64,000 nucleotides of DNA, from positions 250,799,644 through 250,863,643 of the forward strand of contig JAVMKO010000001.1 in NCBI GenBank assembly GCA_032164245.1. The letters are read 5' to 3'. The translations under genes were made by a program, and so were the position numbers. The DNA is from Sternotherus odoratus (taxonomy: Eukaryota > Chordata > Testudines > Kinosternidae). Of this stretch, positions 31,061-43,800 are shown one piece after another (the stretch's first letter is position 1; every line of letters starts with the position of its first letter). Below the pieces are notes generated by a model, which saw only the letters and a list, made by a program, of their open reading frames with translations, did no database searches and was not told the origin of the DNA.

Positions 31061-32554
31061 GAGATTCATTAAAAACCCTTATTCTTCTACATTTTTTTAA
31101 AAATGCCAATGGTTAAACCTGCTATTGGGTTTCCTGCTAAGTCTATGGTGTGGTGTTATGAAGTGGTTTATTACATTTTTCTAATGCTATCTAAATGGCA
31201 GTGTGGCCGAGGTGAATCATGGTGCATCCATAGATAGCAATCTAACATGTTTTTACACAAGTCATTGGGGGCACCATTGCTTCTCCACATTCATTGTAGA
31301 TTTAATGAAGACTTTTCCCTCCTCATTTTTAAAACACTGTTTACAACTTATAACAAAATGACTAAACTCTACAATACTGTCACCTATTTCTGAAGGCTGG
31401 GAAGGTAGATTTCATGTTACAATGCTAAAATATGTATATGTATATATATTAAACAAGTGGAAGTCCCTATGTTTCCAGTCCCACAAATAGATGAAATGCC
31501 TTAAAGTCTTAACTGGCTTGCTGAGAAAACCATTACACAATAGGATCATTTGGCTTTGTTTTTATTCTGGTCATGGAATGGGACAGTCTGAATCAAATAT
31601 AAACATTCTATCAATTGTTACCCCAAAAAACAGGCTTTGGGGGTAACCCTGCATAAATTATTCTATCATCCCCTTTATCTGTCTTTCCTAAGTTATGGGT
31701 CACCAGGACAGTTAAGGAAACATGTGAAGGACACAGATGTAACCTTCTGATAAAATGATCGACACAGGCAGCGTATTTTTTAAAAACAAGGTTTTTTATT
31801 AATGTAACTAATAAACTAACACGTAAATCAGACACAAATCCCTCGTTGCAAGTTAAAAAACATTCAGACCACAATACCATACAGTTTTAATGATTGTAAA
31901 TGATGTGCTCTGTCACAGATGGCCAGTCTGTGACAGCCTGCTGCCAGCAGTTCTTAACTTACACTTAATTGTAATTTGCATATATAAAACTTTAACACAC
32001 ACCCCTCAAGAATACACATACTAATATTATACTACTTTATATTGTGATTAGAAACTAGCAGGCTTATGCTATTATTTGATTCTGCTGTGTTGTCGGCTGC
32101 TGCTTGGTCAGTGAGCTTGCTTCCATGTTAGGTCTCTTCAGCAGCTGTATGCTTCCTTTGTCCTCTCAGAACTCTCACTCAACTGTCTATTTTTTATACT
32201 GTCCTATTGGCCTTCTACGGAGCATGCTCGCTTTACTGTGCATGCTCATAACAAAACATTACCTCACCCTTAGCTACCAGAAAAAGCTGCCCCAAACCAG
32301 CTTGGGCTGGAGCTGTTTGACTTCTTCCTACCCTTGTATCTTGCATGCTCACTGTCAAGCATTAGCTCATTCTGCACATGCTCACTGGGATTGTTTTACC
32401 ACAGCGCTATGATTACCTCATCTGAATATACTGCCTGTGCTCCAGATCTGACCTACTTCGTGGCCATACCTCATTTTACTCCCAGCTCCAATCGCTTGAC
32501 CTGTAGTATCCAAAAGTATGTACAATGCATGGTGAAATGAAAGGTAGGGACACT
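31061..32554. other. Unannotated sequence
   Basis: No gene is recognised. A perfect 10-bp inverted repeat, CTGTCACAGA, lies at 31910-31919 and 31927-31936. GCATGCTC-type motifs recur near 32222, 32240, 32343 and 32377. Part of 31880-32470 could be an old LTR, but no boundaries were found. Confidence 0.4.
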
Positions 32555-33078
32555 AAGTGAGGCCACATCTGAAGTATTGTATCCAATTCTGAGTGCCCCC
32601 CCCCCCACACACACACACACTACAGAGAGGATGTTGCTGAATTGGAGAGAGTCCAGAGGAGGACAATGAAAATGATCAGGGGGCTGGGACACATGGCTTA
32701 CAAGGAGAGGCTGAGGGAACTGGGGTTATTTAGTCTGCAGAAGAGTGAGGAATTTGATACCAGTCTTCAACTACCCGAAGGGGGGTTCCAAAGAGAATGG
32801 AGTTCGGCTTTTCTCAGTTGTGGCAGATGACAGAACAAGGAGCAATGGTCGCAAGTTGCAGTGGAGGAGGTCTAGGTTGGATATTAGGAAACACTATTTC
32901 ACTAGGAGGGTGGTGAAATGGACTGGAATGGGTTACCTAGGGAGGTGCTGGAATCTCCTTCCTTAGACAGGGCTTAACAAAGCCCTGGCTGGGATGATTT
33001 AGTTGGTGTTGGTCCTGCTTTGAGCAGGGGTTGACTAGATGACCTTCTGAGGTCTCTTCCAACCCTAACCTATGATTC
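32555..33078 (+). mobile_element. 5'-truncated CR1 LINE, 3' half kilobase
   Basis: The copy has the CR1 3' coding end (GAGAGTCCAGAGGAGGACAA; GAGAGGCTGAGGGAACTGGG) and 3' signature (GGTCCTGCTTTGAGCAGG; TGACTAGATGACCTTCTGAG). Frameshifts break the short protein remnant. A poly-C and CA dinucleotide run interrupts it near 32588-32610. Confidence 0.9.
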
Positions 33079-33179
33079 AGCCCTCATTTGAAATAAGACA
33101 GAATAGTAAGTATAGTAAGTAATAAGGGGGGAGGGAGAGAAGCCAAGAGTTCCATAATAAGGTGATGCACTTACACAAG

Positions 33180-33624
33180 TGTAGTAAGCGGAAGATTAAT
33201 GTGACGGCAATCGTTAGGTGGCGCAATTCCGCTTCTATCGCGTCTCTAAGGGAATGGCCTTGGCTTTAGAGCTTCTCTCGTGGGAAGCCTCCCCGCAGCT
33301 GCAGCTGGGAAGCTGTTTACCTACCCTGTGTGAATCTCAGCTTGTGTGAAACCAGACAGGGAAACTGAGGTAGGATTGCAAAACATGTGATTAGTTATTC
33401 ATGAGCTATGCATGAGATGCAAATGAGCATGAGTATTTCTGTGTCCGTGTGCCCTTGTGTGTCAGGCTTCTTCCCTGGGCAGTGCTCCGCTGTGCCAGGT
33501 CTCCCATCTGCGGCCGCGCTGAGTGGGGCCCCCAGTACCAGAGGGTTGCTACTTTCAATAAACTCACTTCTAGCTACAATGTGTGAGCATCGTTTCTATG
33601 GGACTCTTAGGGTACCCTGCAACA
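33180..33624 (+). mobile_element. Solo LTR, 445 bp
   Basis: It starts TGTAGTAAGC and ends CCCTGCAACA, with ACAAG on both sides (33175-33179 and 33625-33629), a perfect 5-bp target duplication. AATAAA lies at 33558-33563, in a normal place for LTR R. An octamer motif ATGCAAAT occurs near 33416. No internal retroviral sequence adjoins it, so recombination between two LTRs probably removed it. Confidence 0.75.
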
Positions 33625-33629
33625 ACAAG

Positions 33630-35478
33630 TTAGTTATATATACAGCTTGACGGCTCTGAATGCTTTAGATTTTTTAAACCTAAAAATCAATAATATCCAG
33701 TATTTCCCCCTTCATCTGACGAATGTTCAGATTCTCAATTACTTACATGACTCGAGTTGCTGGGGCTTCAAGAAACAACATCAATAAGTCACGAGACTTC
33801 AGTATTGCCATCTCCAGTTGTGGTTCAATCTTGCCAATCACTGGCTGATTTCTTGTAGCCCTCACAGAGGCAGTGGATCTTGAGGGGAATAAGGCAGTAG
33901 TATCTTTCAGATTAGTTTTGGGAGGGTTTTCCATGCATGAGACACAGCATCAGAGAAAACTCAAAGAGATGTGTGAGAGAAGAGGACAAATGGGTATTTG
34001 AGATTGTTGCAACTGGAGGAACAACAGAGAGAGAGACATTGAAGCATTAGACACAAATGATGCATAATCAAATTATGACGTTCCATGCAATCTGCAAAGA
34101 GGAGCTTTGCATTTTGGTTCTCAGATTTGTGCGGGGGAGGGGGAAGTGTTCAAATACAATGCTGCAAATTCACTTGATCATATAATAGGAGATGCAAACA
34201 CTGCAGAAAAGATCTGATGCCATGTCTGTCTAATAGTCTTTCTTAAAGATGCTGCTGTATCAAAACTAAGGAAATTAAAGAGAAAATTCAAATAATATTT
34301 GACAAACTGGCCATCAGCAAATATAAACTTCACATTCTTCTCTCTTTCTCACTCCTTTCCAGCCACTGTTTGTAGGGGTCTCAGAAGAGTGCCAGATGTC
34401 ATATCTCATGTGTGCTTCAATGCCTAGGAATAATTGGGTCAGACAAGAATGAAGCACAAGTCTCAGCTCTGACATGGACATTTTTAAAGGGTTGCCCAGA
34501 AACTCCCTTAATGTCAAAGCCACTTGCTCAGTAACCTCCCCCCCACCCCCCCCATGCAAGGCTTTGAAAATGCCCTGGGTCAATGTTTGTACTGTACAGA
34601 TTGTACAAACTAGTGGGGCTGACCCGGCTGTCCTGATACCAGCAAAAAAACTTCCCTCTGACAATTGCACACTTGTCTGCAATTTAGAAAGTTCAGTTAG
34701 CACAGGCCCAGTATCTTATCACCACTTGACTTTGGCCGTCTCTTTGCTGCATGTAGCAGTGCTCACTCTTGCAGGGCTTTAGTAGTGTGAAGTCAGTGGT
34801 AACAACAGCAAGCCCTTGGTGATGGGAGATCCTTCTCACTTGTCTCAGAAATGTAGGCCCAATAATATGAGGTTCTCAGCACCTTCAACCCAACTTGACA
34901 TCAGTGGGAGTGGAGGGTGCTCAGTGCCCTGCCAGATCAGCCCTTCCCCCTCCCCCCCCCCCCGGTCGGGTCTCCTCGATGTAAAAATCTCATTTCTGAC
35001 TCAGTCATGAACATTTTATGTCCCTCTTTTGTAGTAATCCTAGCAATTTAATTACTGGGGTGCATCTACCCAAAAAGTAGCTGTCCCAGATTTACCAACA
35101 GGCCCAGCTGCAGTGTTAGGAACGGATGCTGGCAGATGGCTATAGTGCCCCCTGCCTGCACCATTTCATCCTTTTTCAAAGAATTACAGCCATGTGTACT
35201 CTACAGGGAAGACCTATGGGCATGGCCATGCTTTTGGGCTTAGTCCTGCAGGGTGAGAGGTGCCTTCCACTCCCATTCATGTCAGTAGGAGGGAAGATGC
35301 TCAACAGCGTGCATAGTTGAGCCTTCCTAGGGGAAAAGTGGTTTTCCTTTTAAATATGCACATCGCAGGATACTTCAGGGTGTATTACATCTCACTGTGC
35401 TGCAAGGCACTAGTACTTAATGTACAGTAGTGAAATCCACAGGCACCCAATCGGGGTGAATCTGGATCAGCATGTTTA
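33630..35478. other. Unannotated sequence
   Basis: No gene is recognised. Frames of up to 129 codons (minus strand 34314-34703) overlap others and have no family. Poly-C tracts occur near 34540 and 34950. Confidence 0.45.
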
Positions 35479-35479
35479 T

Positions 35480-35697
35480 GGGGAGGAGGGATAGCTGGTT
35501 ATAGGGAGGAGGCTTCGTTCAGTGGTTTGAGCATTAGCCTGCTAAACCCAGGGTCGTGAGCTCAGTCCTTAAGAGGGCCATAGAGAGATATGGGGTAAAA
35601 ATCTGTTGGATGATTTAATTGGGGATTGGTCCTGCTTTGAGCAGGGGGTTGGACTAGATGACCTCCTGAGGTCCCTTCCAACCCTGATATTCTATGA
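35480..35697 (+). mobile_element. tRNA-derived SINE with CR1 tail
   Basis: The head has a pol III promoter: a split A box (TAGCT at 35492-35496, CAGTGG at 35520-35525) and a B-box region at 35552-35568. The 3' part (GGTCCTGCTTTGAGCAGG; TTGGACTAGATGACCTCCTG) is the CR1 3' end, as in turtle SINEs mobilised by CR1. A 23-bp tandem duplication (35497-35519) splits the A box and would impair pol III transcription. Confidence 0.85.
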
Positions 35698-38617
35698 GAA
35701 GCTTTTGACTGTCCAGATATTATGTGAATTATATAACCTGCATAGAAGTAATAAAAATGTTACTGCACAATAGCTAGTAACCCAGCACTAGCACGTGGTG
35801 CATCAACCTAGGATGCTGTCCCTGGGGAGAAAGACAGCCAAGAATAAGGCCACTCGCGTTGGGGAGGGAGTTCAGGATCCACCCAAAAGCAGGAGCTGGG
35901 CAAGAGAAGGCGGCTCTGGATGCTGAGCTGGGGTAGGAGATGAGGTGATAAAATAAAAGAAGAACCGGAGAATAAAAGTAGGGGACTGGGAAGTGAGAAG
36001 GAGGAAAAATAAGAAAGGTTTCAGGATCAAGAGAAGCAGGAAAAACCCAGACCTGGCTCTCTCAGCAGACACTGTTGGAGAAGAGAAGTAAAATCTACAG
36101 ACATACCAGAGAGAATGTATCAAGGGAAAGGACACAGAACGGGTGAAAAAGGGAACTGATCAAACATGTGTGAGGTGAAACCAGTAAACAAGAAGCTCAC
36201 CCTCAAAGGGCCTACAGGACACAAACAGTGATAATGACTGTGTGAGCATCTGTTGACAGAACCCAGGTAAAAGGCGCCTAGTGCACAAGTGAGGACCGTG
36301 CTTGCGGATGAACTTGGTGAAAAGAGCTCCAGCCACAGGAACGTTGAATCTAAAGGAGCACGTCAAGCCAGGGGCACAAAGGACAGGACAGCAAGAAGGG
36401 GGCTGGACCTACAGCCCAGGACAGGAAAGGCTGATTCTTCTCTGAAGTGACACCGTATGTTGTTGAGTAATCTTTTGTTCTTGTCAGTAACAATACATTT
36501 GGTATTAACTGCACAGAGTGAGGAAGAGTAGCATGTACAAAGCTCACAAAGATAAATGTGCTGTTAACCTACAGTTTATTATTGTAAGTAGTGAGTACTT
36601 GACAATGTTCTAGGCTATTTAGGATCCTGGTACCATAGTTGGGTTTTCCCTTTTAAAGTTCTCAACATTTAAAAGAATCACATTTGTCTTAGGTTGTCTC
36701 TTGCCTCTCCTCACAGGCCAACCTGGACACTGCATAGCAACCAAGTGCCTGCGGGAGCCATGTGATGTACAGAGAGAGCATTATCCCGGGGCAATTAGCT
36801 CTGCATAGTTCAGATTTGTTACCCAGTTTGGAGTCGTGACAGCCCAATATATCTTCACACACACAAACATCTTAAGCAAATTCATCACATGATCCCTGGA
36901 GATGGTTGGAAAAACAACTCCAATATGAGGCAGCAACTGATACATAAACATTCATATCCATCCACACATATTCCCGACCCATCACCACTGTTGGCACCCC
37001 AGTATTTCCTCCACAGCCCCCTCTCCCACCAATGATGAAAGACCATCCAGGAATGGAGGCTGCAAACACTTCAGTTTAGACTAGGCCCAGGTGTCAGCGC
37101 AGACCAGTATGTAAAAGCCCCTATTTTTGGCTTTGGGGAACTGCAAATGATGGGCCTTGACATTCCTGTGCCAATACTAAATTCAGTGATTGGATTTTAA
37201 AAGAGGGGAGATGAACACAAAGGCAGTGGCTGAAACAGACTTGGTGAAATATACTGTACTAATATGCCGTGCTGCCTACTATAATTAATGTCAGTATAAA
37301 CTGTGTCTTCCAGCTGAGCTTCAATTCATATGGCGTTTGTTCAGGAGCCTTCTGATTACAGTGTGGCATTCCTGGCAGCATCCCAAGTCTGGCTAACCTG
37401 TCGGTCTCACCTCCTGCACCATTTAACTGTCAGTTATGTTTTTGTGGTTGACTGGTCAGTGAAAAGACGAATGAATAAATGTTTGTGCTAACTGATCTTC
37501 AGGCAGATGCCTCGTTAAGCAGAAATGGACAGTGGATGATATGCTGCTCATGTGGTTTTGTTTAACTTCAGCAAATGCCAGTTGGGGTGAGGGAGCATAT
37601 TTTATATCAGACATGTTTGGAAAAATAAAACACAAAATTTATCCTTAGATCGGTTCCCTGCATCCACTCCCTCTCCCTTCCCCTCCCAGCCTGTTACCAG
37701 CCTGCAGAAATAAGGAACTCCAAACTGAGCCCAGCCTTAAGTTCTGTTAAAAAGATACACACTTCTTGGGCAGCTCTTACATTTCCAAAGCGCCCGTCTC
37801 ACGCTGAAAGCTGGCACCTCACTTTTACAAAACATGCTTCCTCATCCCATTGAGTTTTGGGGGAAAGTTTGGTACCTAACACACTTAGTTAGCTTTCCAT
37901 AAGCACTAAAAAGACACCTATCCAAGGCTCTAAGTGCACTGACAAACCATTAGCTGTAGGACTCAATCCCAGCAGCATTAAAATAATCATTTCAGCGGGA
38001 GGAGCTCAGCCACCAACAGGAAACTCCTTCCCACCCTTTCATCCAAATACCCTCAGTCTCCTCCAACCGTGCTATCAAACTCAGGGCTTCTGCAGCACAC
38101 CCGGAAGATCCCCAGATCTGAGTTCTCTGAGCCCAAGGTGGGGAGCAAGTTCTCGAGTCCTGGAACCCACCCAGAGAAAGAAAATCCCACCCTTGGTCAG
38201 GTACAATGCAGCTAACTTCCATGAGAGTTTCAAGCATGTCAGGAATGAGAAGAGACATCAGGAAATAGTTAATGGTGTCTAAGGCTTTCCCTGTTCAATT
38301 CTACAGACTTCAGGTTTGCTGGGGAGAAGGAGTCCTCTTTAAATGTGATCTGGTCTTAAGTCCTGATTCTGCAAACACTCTAGCAGGTTATTTTTATTGT
38401 TGTTTATTATCTATTAAGGACTAAATTGTGGCTTTAGACACGGCCCTGAATAAAGGGTTGCCCCAAGAGGCTTGTGGCTATGACATGTCCCCCTAAGTTA
38501 CAGATCCGTCCCTGCCTCATCTTTGCTCCAGGATGGCAAGTCACTGGTGTTAACAAGGACCAGCCATAATACTGCAATAACACTGATTAGCTAGCACATG
38601 AGTGGCGGGGGCAGAGC
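35698..38617. other. Unannotated sequence
   Basis: About 2.9 kb without a recognisable gene or clear repeat. Purine-rich sequence lies at 35820-36110. Frames of 60-88 codons show no family. Confidence 0.45.
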
Positions 38618-38620
38618 TAA

Positions 38621-38896
38621 GGGTATGTCTGCATGGCTATTGGTGACGTGACTGTAGCATGGGCAGATGCACCTGAGGTAGCCTTGATCTAGCTACGATA
38701 ACGATAAATAACAATAGCAGTGAAGTTGTGGTGGCGCAGGCGGCAGCATGGGCTGTACAAGCTCCTGCAAGCCTCAGGGTATGTATTCAAGTGGCTAGTC
38801 CATGCTGCCGCTCATACTGCCATAGCTTTACCAAAGCTGGCTCAGGTATATCTAATGTGCTGCAATTACACTTTTGAATGCAGCCTAGACACACCC
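38621..38896. mobile_element. PIF/Harbinger-like MITE, 276 bp
   Basis: The left end is GGGTATGTCTGCATGGC and the reverse complement of the right end is GGGTGTGTCTAGGCTGCA. TAA flanks both sides (38618-38620 and 38897-38899). It equals the 12438 copy in length but its interior differs, so it is probably another subfamily. Confidence 0.8.
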
Positions 38897-38899
38897 TAA

Positions 38900-39660
38900 A
38901 CCCGTCCATTTGCTGAATCTCCTTACCTTCTACTGTGCGGGGAGAATAAGTGGGTGCTTCCTCTGGCATAACTGCACCCAAGGGGTCTGGGTGACCTGCA
39001 CAGAGATGTAAGGGGGGCTGTTACCTGCTCTCTCCAGGCATGTGTTCCAAGTCACCACCTAGCCCAAAGTGAAAAGAATCAAAAAGTGTTTACAGCCCAA
39101 GGATCCAAGAAGCTGTCTTCAAGCCAATAGTGCCATTCACCGCAGTAGATGTGGGTTCTCGGCATCTCTGATAATCAGGCACCAGGGGTCTAGGATGGGT
39201 ACCCTAGAACTGAGGCAGAGATATTAGTACAGACAGTACTCCTGGAAATTTGGCTGCATAGGTTTGCAGGTGAAAGTATCACTTCTTCGTAATGAAACTA
39301 GAAAATCTTTTCGAACAGCAGCAGTTGGTAACCTTCTCTAGGAGAAAGAAACCTGAAAACCAGTTAAACCGGTGAGCTTCAATACTCAGTTGATGGGTGA
39401 CCAGGAGAAATGGAAATATTCTCTTCATTTCTAAAATTTCTCCAGTGACTGATCACCCTAGGAAATAACAAGGGAGAAGATTGTTAAGGTCCCTCGACAA
39501 CTCTGAATTGATATCACATGCCAAATTTTGCGGGAGCTCAATATTCCCTTAACTGCTCTGCTATAGCTAACACAGCTGGTTAGTACGATGTAGATTGCTG
39601 GGGACTTTGGAAATCCTGTTTTACTTAGATGGCTGAAGGATCCAGGCTTTAAAAGGTTTC
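38900..39660. other. Unannotated sequence
   Basis: No gene or repeat is recognised. Confidence 0.45.
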
Positions 39661-39663
39661 TTA

Positions 39664-39725
39664 GGCCTTGTCTACACTACGCGCTAACGTCGACTTTCTG
39701 GGGTTCGAATTAAAAAAGCCGATGG
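39664..39725. mobile_element. Left-end fragment of a Harbinger-like MITE
   Basis: GGCCTTGTCTACACTACGCG after TTA, followed by GTCGACTTT and GGTTCGAATTAAAAAAGCC, matches the left end of the GTCTACACT MITE group. The rest is missing. Confidence 0.65.
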
Positions 39726-40156
39726 TATACATTCAATTGTGTGTGTCCCCAGTAAGCAGGCTAATTAATTGAAGACTAAGGGCCAAAGCCTGCAGTCCAT
39801 GCTGAGTCCTTCCTCAGGTAAAACTCCCTTGATTAAAATGGGACCATAAGATCCGGAAGTTTGTATGTACTGTATTTTCACACTGAGTGCAAAGGAACAA
39901 AAACAGCAAGCCTACCAGAGAGAAGCGATGAAGAGGTCGCTATTTGGGGGCCTGGTCCTGTACTCTCTGATTATCCCAAACTCCCATTGTCTTTGTAACC
40001 AAAAAAAGGAAGTGAAAAATATCCTTTTAGCCTTAGTCCTTCGTTCCTACCCTTGGTATTTTTTCACTTGAACTATTTGTTGTGTTTCCATTGCACAGAT
40101 TCCCTCCCCCCCCCCCCCCCCCTTATAACTGCAGGTGTGCACCGCCTCGTTTCACA
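39726..40156. other. Unannotated sequence with a C tract
   Basis: No gene is recognised. A run of about 17 C lies at 40107-40123. Confidence 0.45.
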
Positions 40157-40400
40157 GGATATGTCTACTTTGCAATCCAAAGTACGATTGCACTATTAAT
40201 AGACATATCTACACAAGCATGGCTAAAAATAGTAGCATAGATGTGACAGGAGGGGAGAGCCAACATGTAGGTCCCCAGTATACTCACTGAAGTGCCCGAC
40301 CTTGCATCTGCGCTCCTTTCTTAGCTAGTGTGGGCAAAGTTAGCACAAATAAGTCTCCTCAGGCTGCAATCACATCTCAGATTGCCGTGTAGACGTACCC
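40157..40400. mobile_element. Harbinger-like MITE, about 244 bp
   Basis: The left end GGATATGTCTACTTTGC and the reverse complement of the right end GGGTACGTCTACACGGC are inverted partners of the GTCTAC group. A second GACATATCTACAC lies inside near 40202. No clear 3-bp duplication remains. Confidence 0.6.
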
Positions 40401-40476
40401 AGGAATCACTCGGGCCCTTTGTTCAACCCTCAAGAGAAAAATATTGTTTAGAAACAATTCTTGGTTCGGGTGGGGA

Positions 40477-40855
40477 CACGGCTGGATTAAGGCAGGGGCT
40501 TTCGGGACTGAAGCCCAGGGCGTCAGCTCAAGGGGGCCGTGCAAAAATAAATCACAGGCAGCAATCTCCACCTCCAGGCTGCTAAGAATCCTGTGGCATG
40601 GCAGGGCGCACAGGCAGGCCTCCTGCATGCAGTGACCCCATGCCGCTTCCGGAAATGGCTGGCTGCTGGCACGTCTCTGTGGCCCCGGGGGAGGGGGGGG
40701 GGGGAGGGGAGGGGAGGGGAGAATCCCCCTCCTGCACCCAAACTCCCTCCCAGACCCCTCCTGCACCCAAACTCCCTCCCAGGAAAAATACTTATATACC
40801 AGAGCCCCACAAAATCTAATAGCCCCAGGCCCACAGGAGAGTTAATCCAGCCCTG
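40477..40855. mobile_element. hAT-type MITE, 379 bp
   Basis: The left end CACGGCTGGATTAA pairs with CAGGGCTGGATTAA, the reverse complement of the right end. The flanks are GGTGGGGA (40469-40476) and GATAGGGA (40856-40863), 6 of 8 identical. The interior has a G-rich tract near 40690 and a 26-bp direct duplication starting CTGCACCCAAACTCCC. Frames on both strands here are shadows of composition. Confidence 0.7.
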
Positions 40856-40863
40856 GATAGGGA

Positions 40864-43800
40864 TAGGAGTCTTCTAAACTCTGGTAGTAAAATATACTTT
40901 TCCCTTTGCTACAGTGCTCAGCCGCCCTTTGGCACCAGGATTTTACCAGGCTTCCAGAGGAATTCACGTGACATTAAAGCAGTTAATTGTTGCACTAATG
41001 ATCCAATGCTAGTCTGTTTATTTCAGACAGCTAGCCTACCCGGGTCCAGTCCTGTGTGGTGCTGAGTGCCTTCAACTTTCGTTAAAGCCAATAAGAGGAT
41101 CAGGGCTTTGACAAACTGGAGGAGACTGAGAATGGTTCTTTCTTGCTCTTAGCCCAGAAGCCTCATTCCTAATGTCGGTGCACACATGCAGCATATATAG
41201 GAGCCCTGTCCTGTCTGTGAGATCCCCCACTGCTGCAATGTGGTGCACTGGCAGCTGTAGCCACTGTCTTGACCCAGAATATAATGGACAACTGGTTACG
41301 TACCAGAAGCTGCTTTGACTGGTTTTAAAAAGATAGCTTCATAAAGTTAGTTATAGCTGTTTCTTAGCTAATCTGCTCCTACTGAAAGCACTACTTAATT
41401 CTATCGTAACGCTGCAACTTGAAGCAATGGTGTTTGGCGTTATTGCAGAATACTGTCATTTTCATTGGGCTGGGAGCATTTTGTATTATAATTGGACTGA
41501 CTGCTCTGATGTTAGGAGGAGGAGTCCGTCCCCATAACCCTTGTGCTGGTGGTCTATGCAAAGCCTGTTTATTTGGGCTTTGCACAATGAAGCAAGATTT
41601 CCCCCTTAAGATAATGTTCTGTGTAAATGACTGTGATTGCTGCTCTCTTCCCGGCATGATAGAGCACGCAGACCTTTTGGGGATTTGCATGCAAAATAAC
41701 CACCATTAATTTCCACAGGCATCTACAGTGCGAACACACACACACTTTTCCAGTCTCTAACAAAAATCAGTTTGAATGCAATAGCTGTGTGACAAAATCT
41801 TTGCTAAATAAAATCCAATTGATTTGGTTTATTACTTATTTCTATGGCATGTTTACAAAGAATAATGCAGCACGCCAATTCCAGAGAGAACCCCCTGGAT
41901 AAATCCATCTTCACTTTTAACCGGTATGATCCATAACATTCATATTAGATTAATGACATAATATAGGACGATAAGCAAAAATCTTAAAACAACAAACAGA
42001 AGTTTCATACTAAAAGGGACGCTTTAATTACAGAGGGCAGGAGGCAACCTGAAATTATGACTCCTCTGTGTTTTCTGCTGCTTTAAATGATAGGGAGCAT
42101 GTAAGGTTAGAAATTAGGGGGGATATCTTCAAAAGCATATATGGCAGTTTGGTGCCTACCTGCCATTTATGCCTGTGAAAAAAAATCTACTCATAAAATT
42201 ATTATTTTTAAATCCGTCTGAATGCTATGAATAATCCGGCAGATCATTAAAACTGAGGCACTTGTTTACTTTTCTCTCAATTTAAACAATAAAACCAGAC
42301 TACTGAATTTCACTTTTATTTCTAATCCACATGTGGGACTTTCAGATATAACAAAGAAAAAAGTAAGAATATACATTCTATTGAAAGTGAATGAGACTTG
42401 TTCTCCTAAATCCTTCTGGAAACTGTGAACCTCTCTCCCAGTAACTAATCAATTTCACATTCTGGTTTTCACCCTGTAGCATAAACCTGAAATGTTTGGG
42501 TTGCAAACACTACAGAAGAATGTTTGTTTGGTTTATAAAAGTGTTTTCATTTGGATTTTTATATAAATATGTCATAAAAACATGTCGAAGGTTTTGAAAA
42601 AAAACCTTATTTCTAGAAGACCTACATTTAGTGGAAAATTTCACCTGACATTGTGTCTTTAAGTGTATCATATTAAAGGTAATCACCGATGATTTTGTAA
42701 TATTGTATAACTAAGATGTGCATTTGGTGAAGTTGTCCAAGGAGCAAAATATTAAATAAACAAAACACATTAGTACGGTAATGGAATTACTGTAGGCCAG
42801 ACCCTGAGCTGGTATAAATTGGTGTAGTTTCATTGCCTTCAAGAGAACCATGCCAATTTTCACCATCTGAAAATAGTATGGTCCATTGTATATTGTTTCA
42901 GCTGGTTTCTGGAGAAACTTAAATAATCCAAACCAAAAACTACCTTGATTTCTTTCCAGGCTGTATTAACACCATCAAAAAGTAGTAATAAATATTGACA
43001 TAGCCCTTTGTAGGAAATCCTTTGCATAGAATAAAGGAAAATGGTTCAGAAATTAGTTTCATTTCATTTCATTTAGTGAAAAAGGAATGAGCAGCCTTTT
43101 GCTATTTTTTTCCACATTCGTTACCTTAATTAAAATTGTCATGAGTCATGTTTATAACACTTGACATGTCTTGGACCAATAATAAAGACAGACACTCAGC
43201 CACTGATTTGTTTGTCTAAATTCACCGGGGATTTGTGCCGCTCTCGTCATTAGTTCCTGTACACGGAAAATGAAAAGGCCAAATTTAGAAACGGATCACG
43301 AGTCTCAGGTCAGTTTGTTTCCAAGAAGCCTGATGAAATCTGCTTTCTTATTTAGCCTAAACCTTCCTTCCCAGGTCTTATCTTCCTTGAGACTTTCAGA
43401 CCAGTTTCCATCCTTTAAGCTGTTAACTCCTGCCACATTAGAAAGATAAGATATGACTAACCTGGCTCTGAAGCCAGCCGGAGGAGGCCGGTTGCAACTG
43501 CCATTTTAAAACAGACAGTTCCCATTGAAGCAGGGCTTCTACTGTATAGTTACACACACCGAAAAACTACAAAGAGAGGTTGTGATTGTTGTAGTGACAC
43601 TAACTAAGGTTGAGCGAGCCACCCCGTTTTCAACCCCTGCTTGCTATAAGTCAGAACTTTTTCAGTCATTGCCTTTGGAAATGAAGTTACTTATGGAGAA
43701 GGAAATTATTTGTAAACGTTTGATCAAACCCCCACTCAGCTGACTTCGAATTGGTGAGCATGAAATCAATATATGCTGTAGACTTCAGGGAATAGTGAGT

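Noticed and set aside
35480..35697. Functional tRNA gene
   Set aside because: The box A and B parts belong to a SINE head fused to a CR1 tail; there is no complete tRNA cloverleaf and the A box is split.
41419..41709. Plus-strand frame of 96 codons with a hydrophobic segment
   Set aside because: One hydrophobic stretch and several Cys are not enough; no family resemblance, and an overlapping minus-strand frame of similar length exists.
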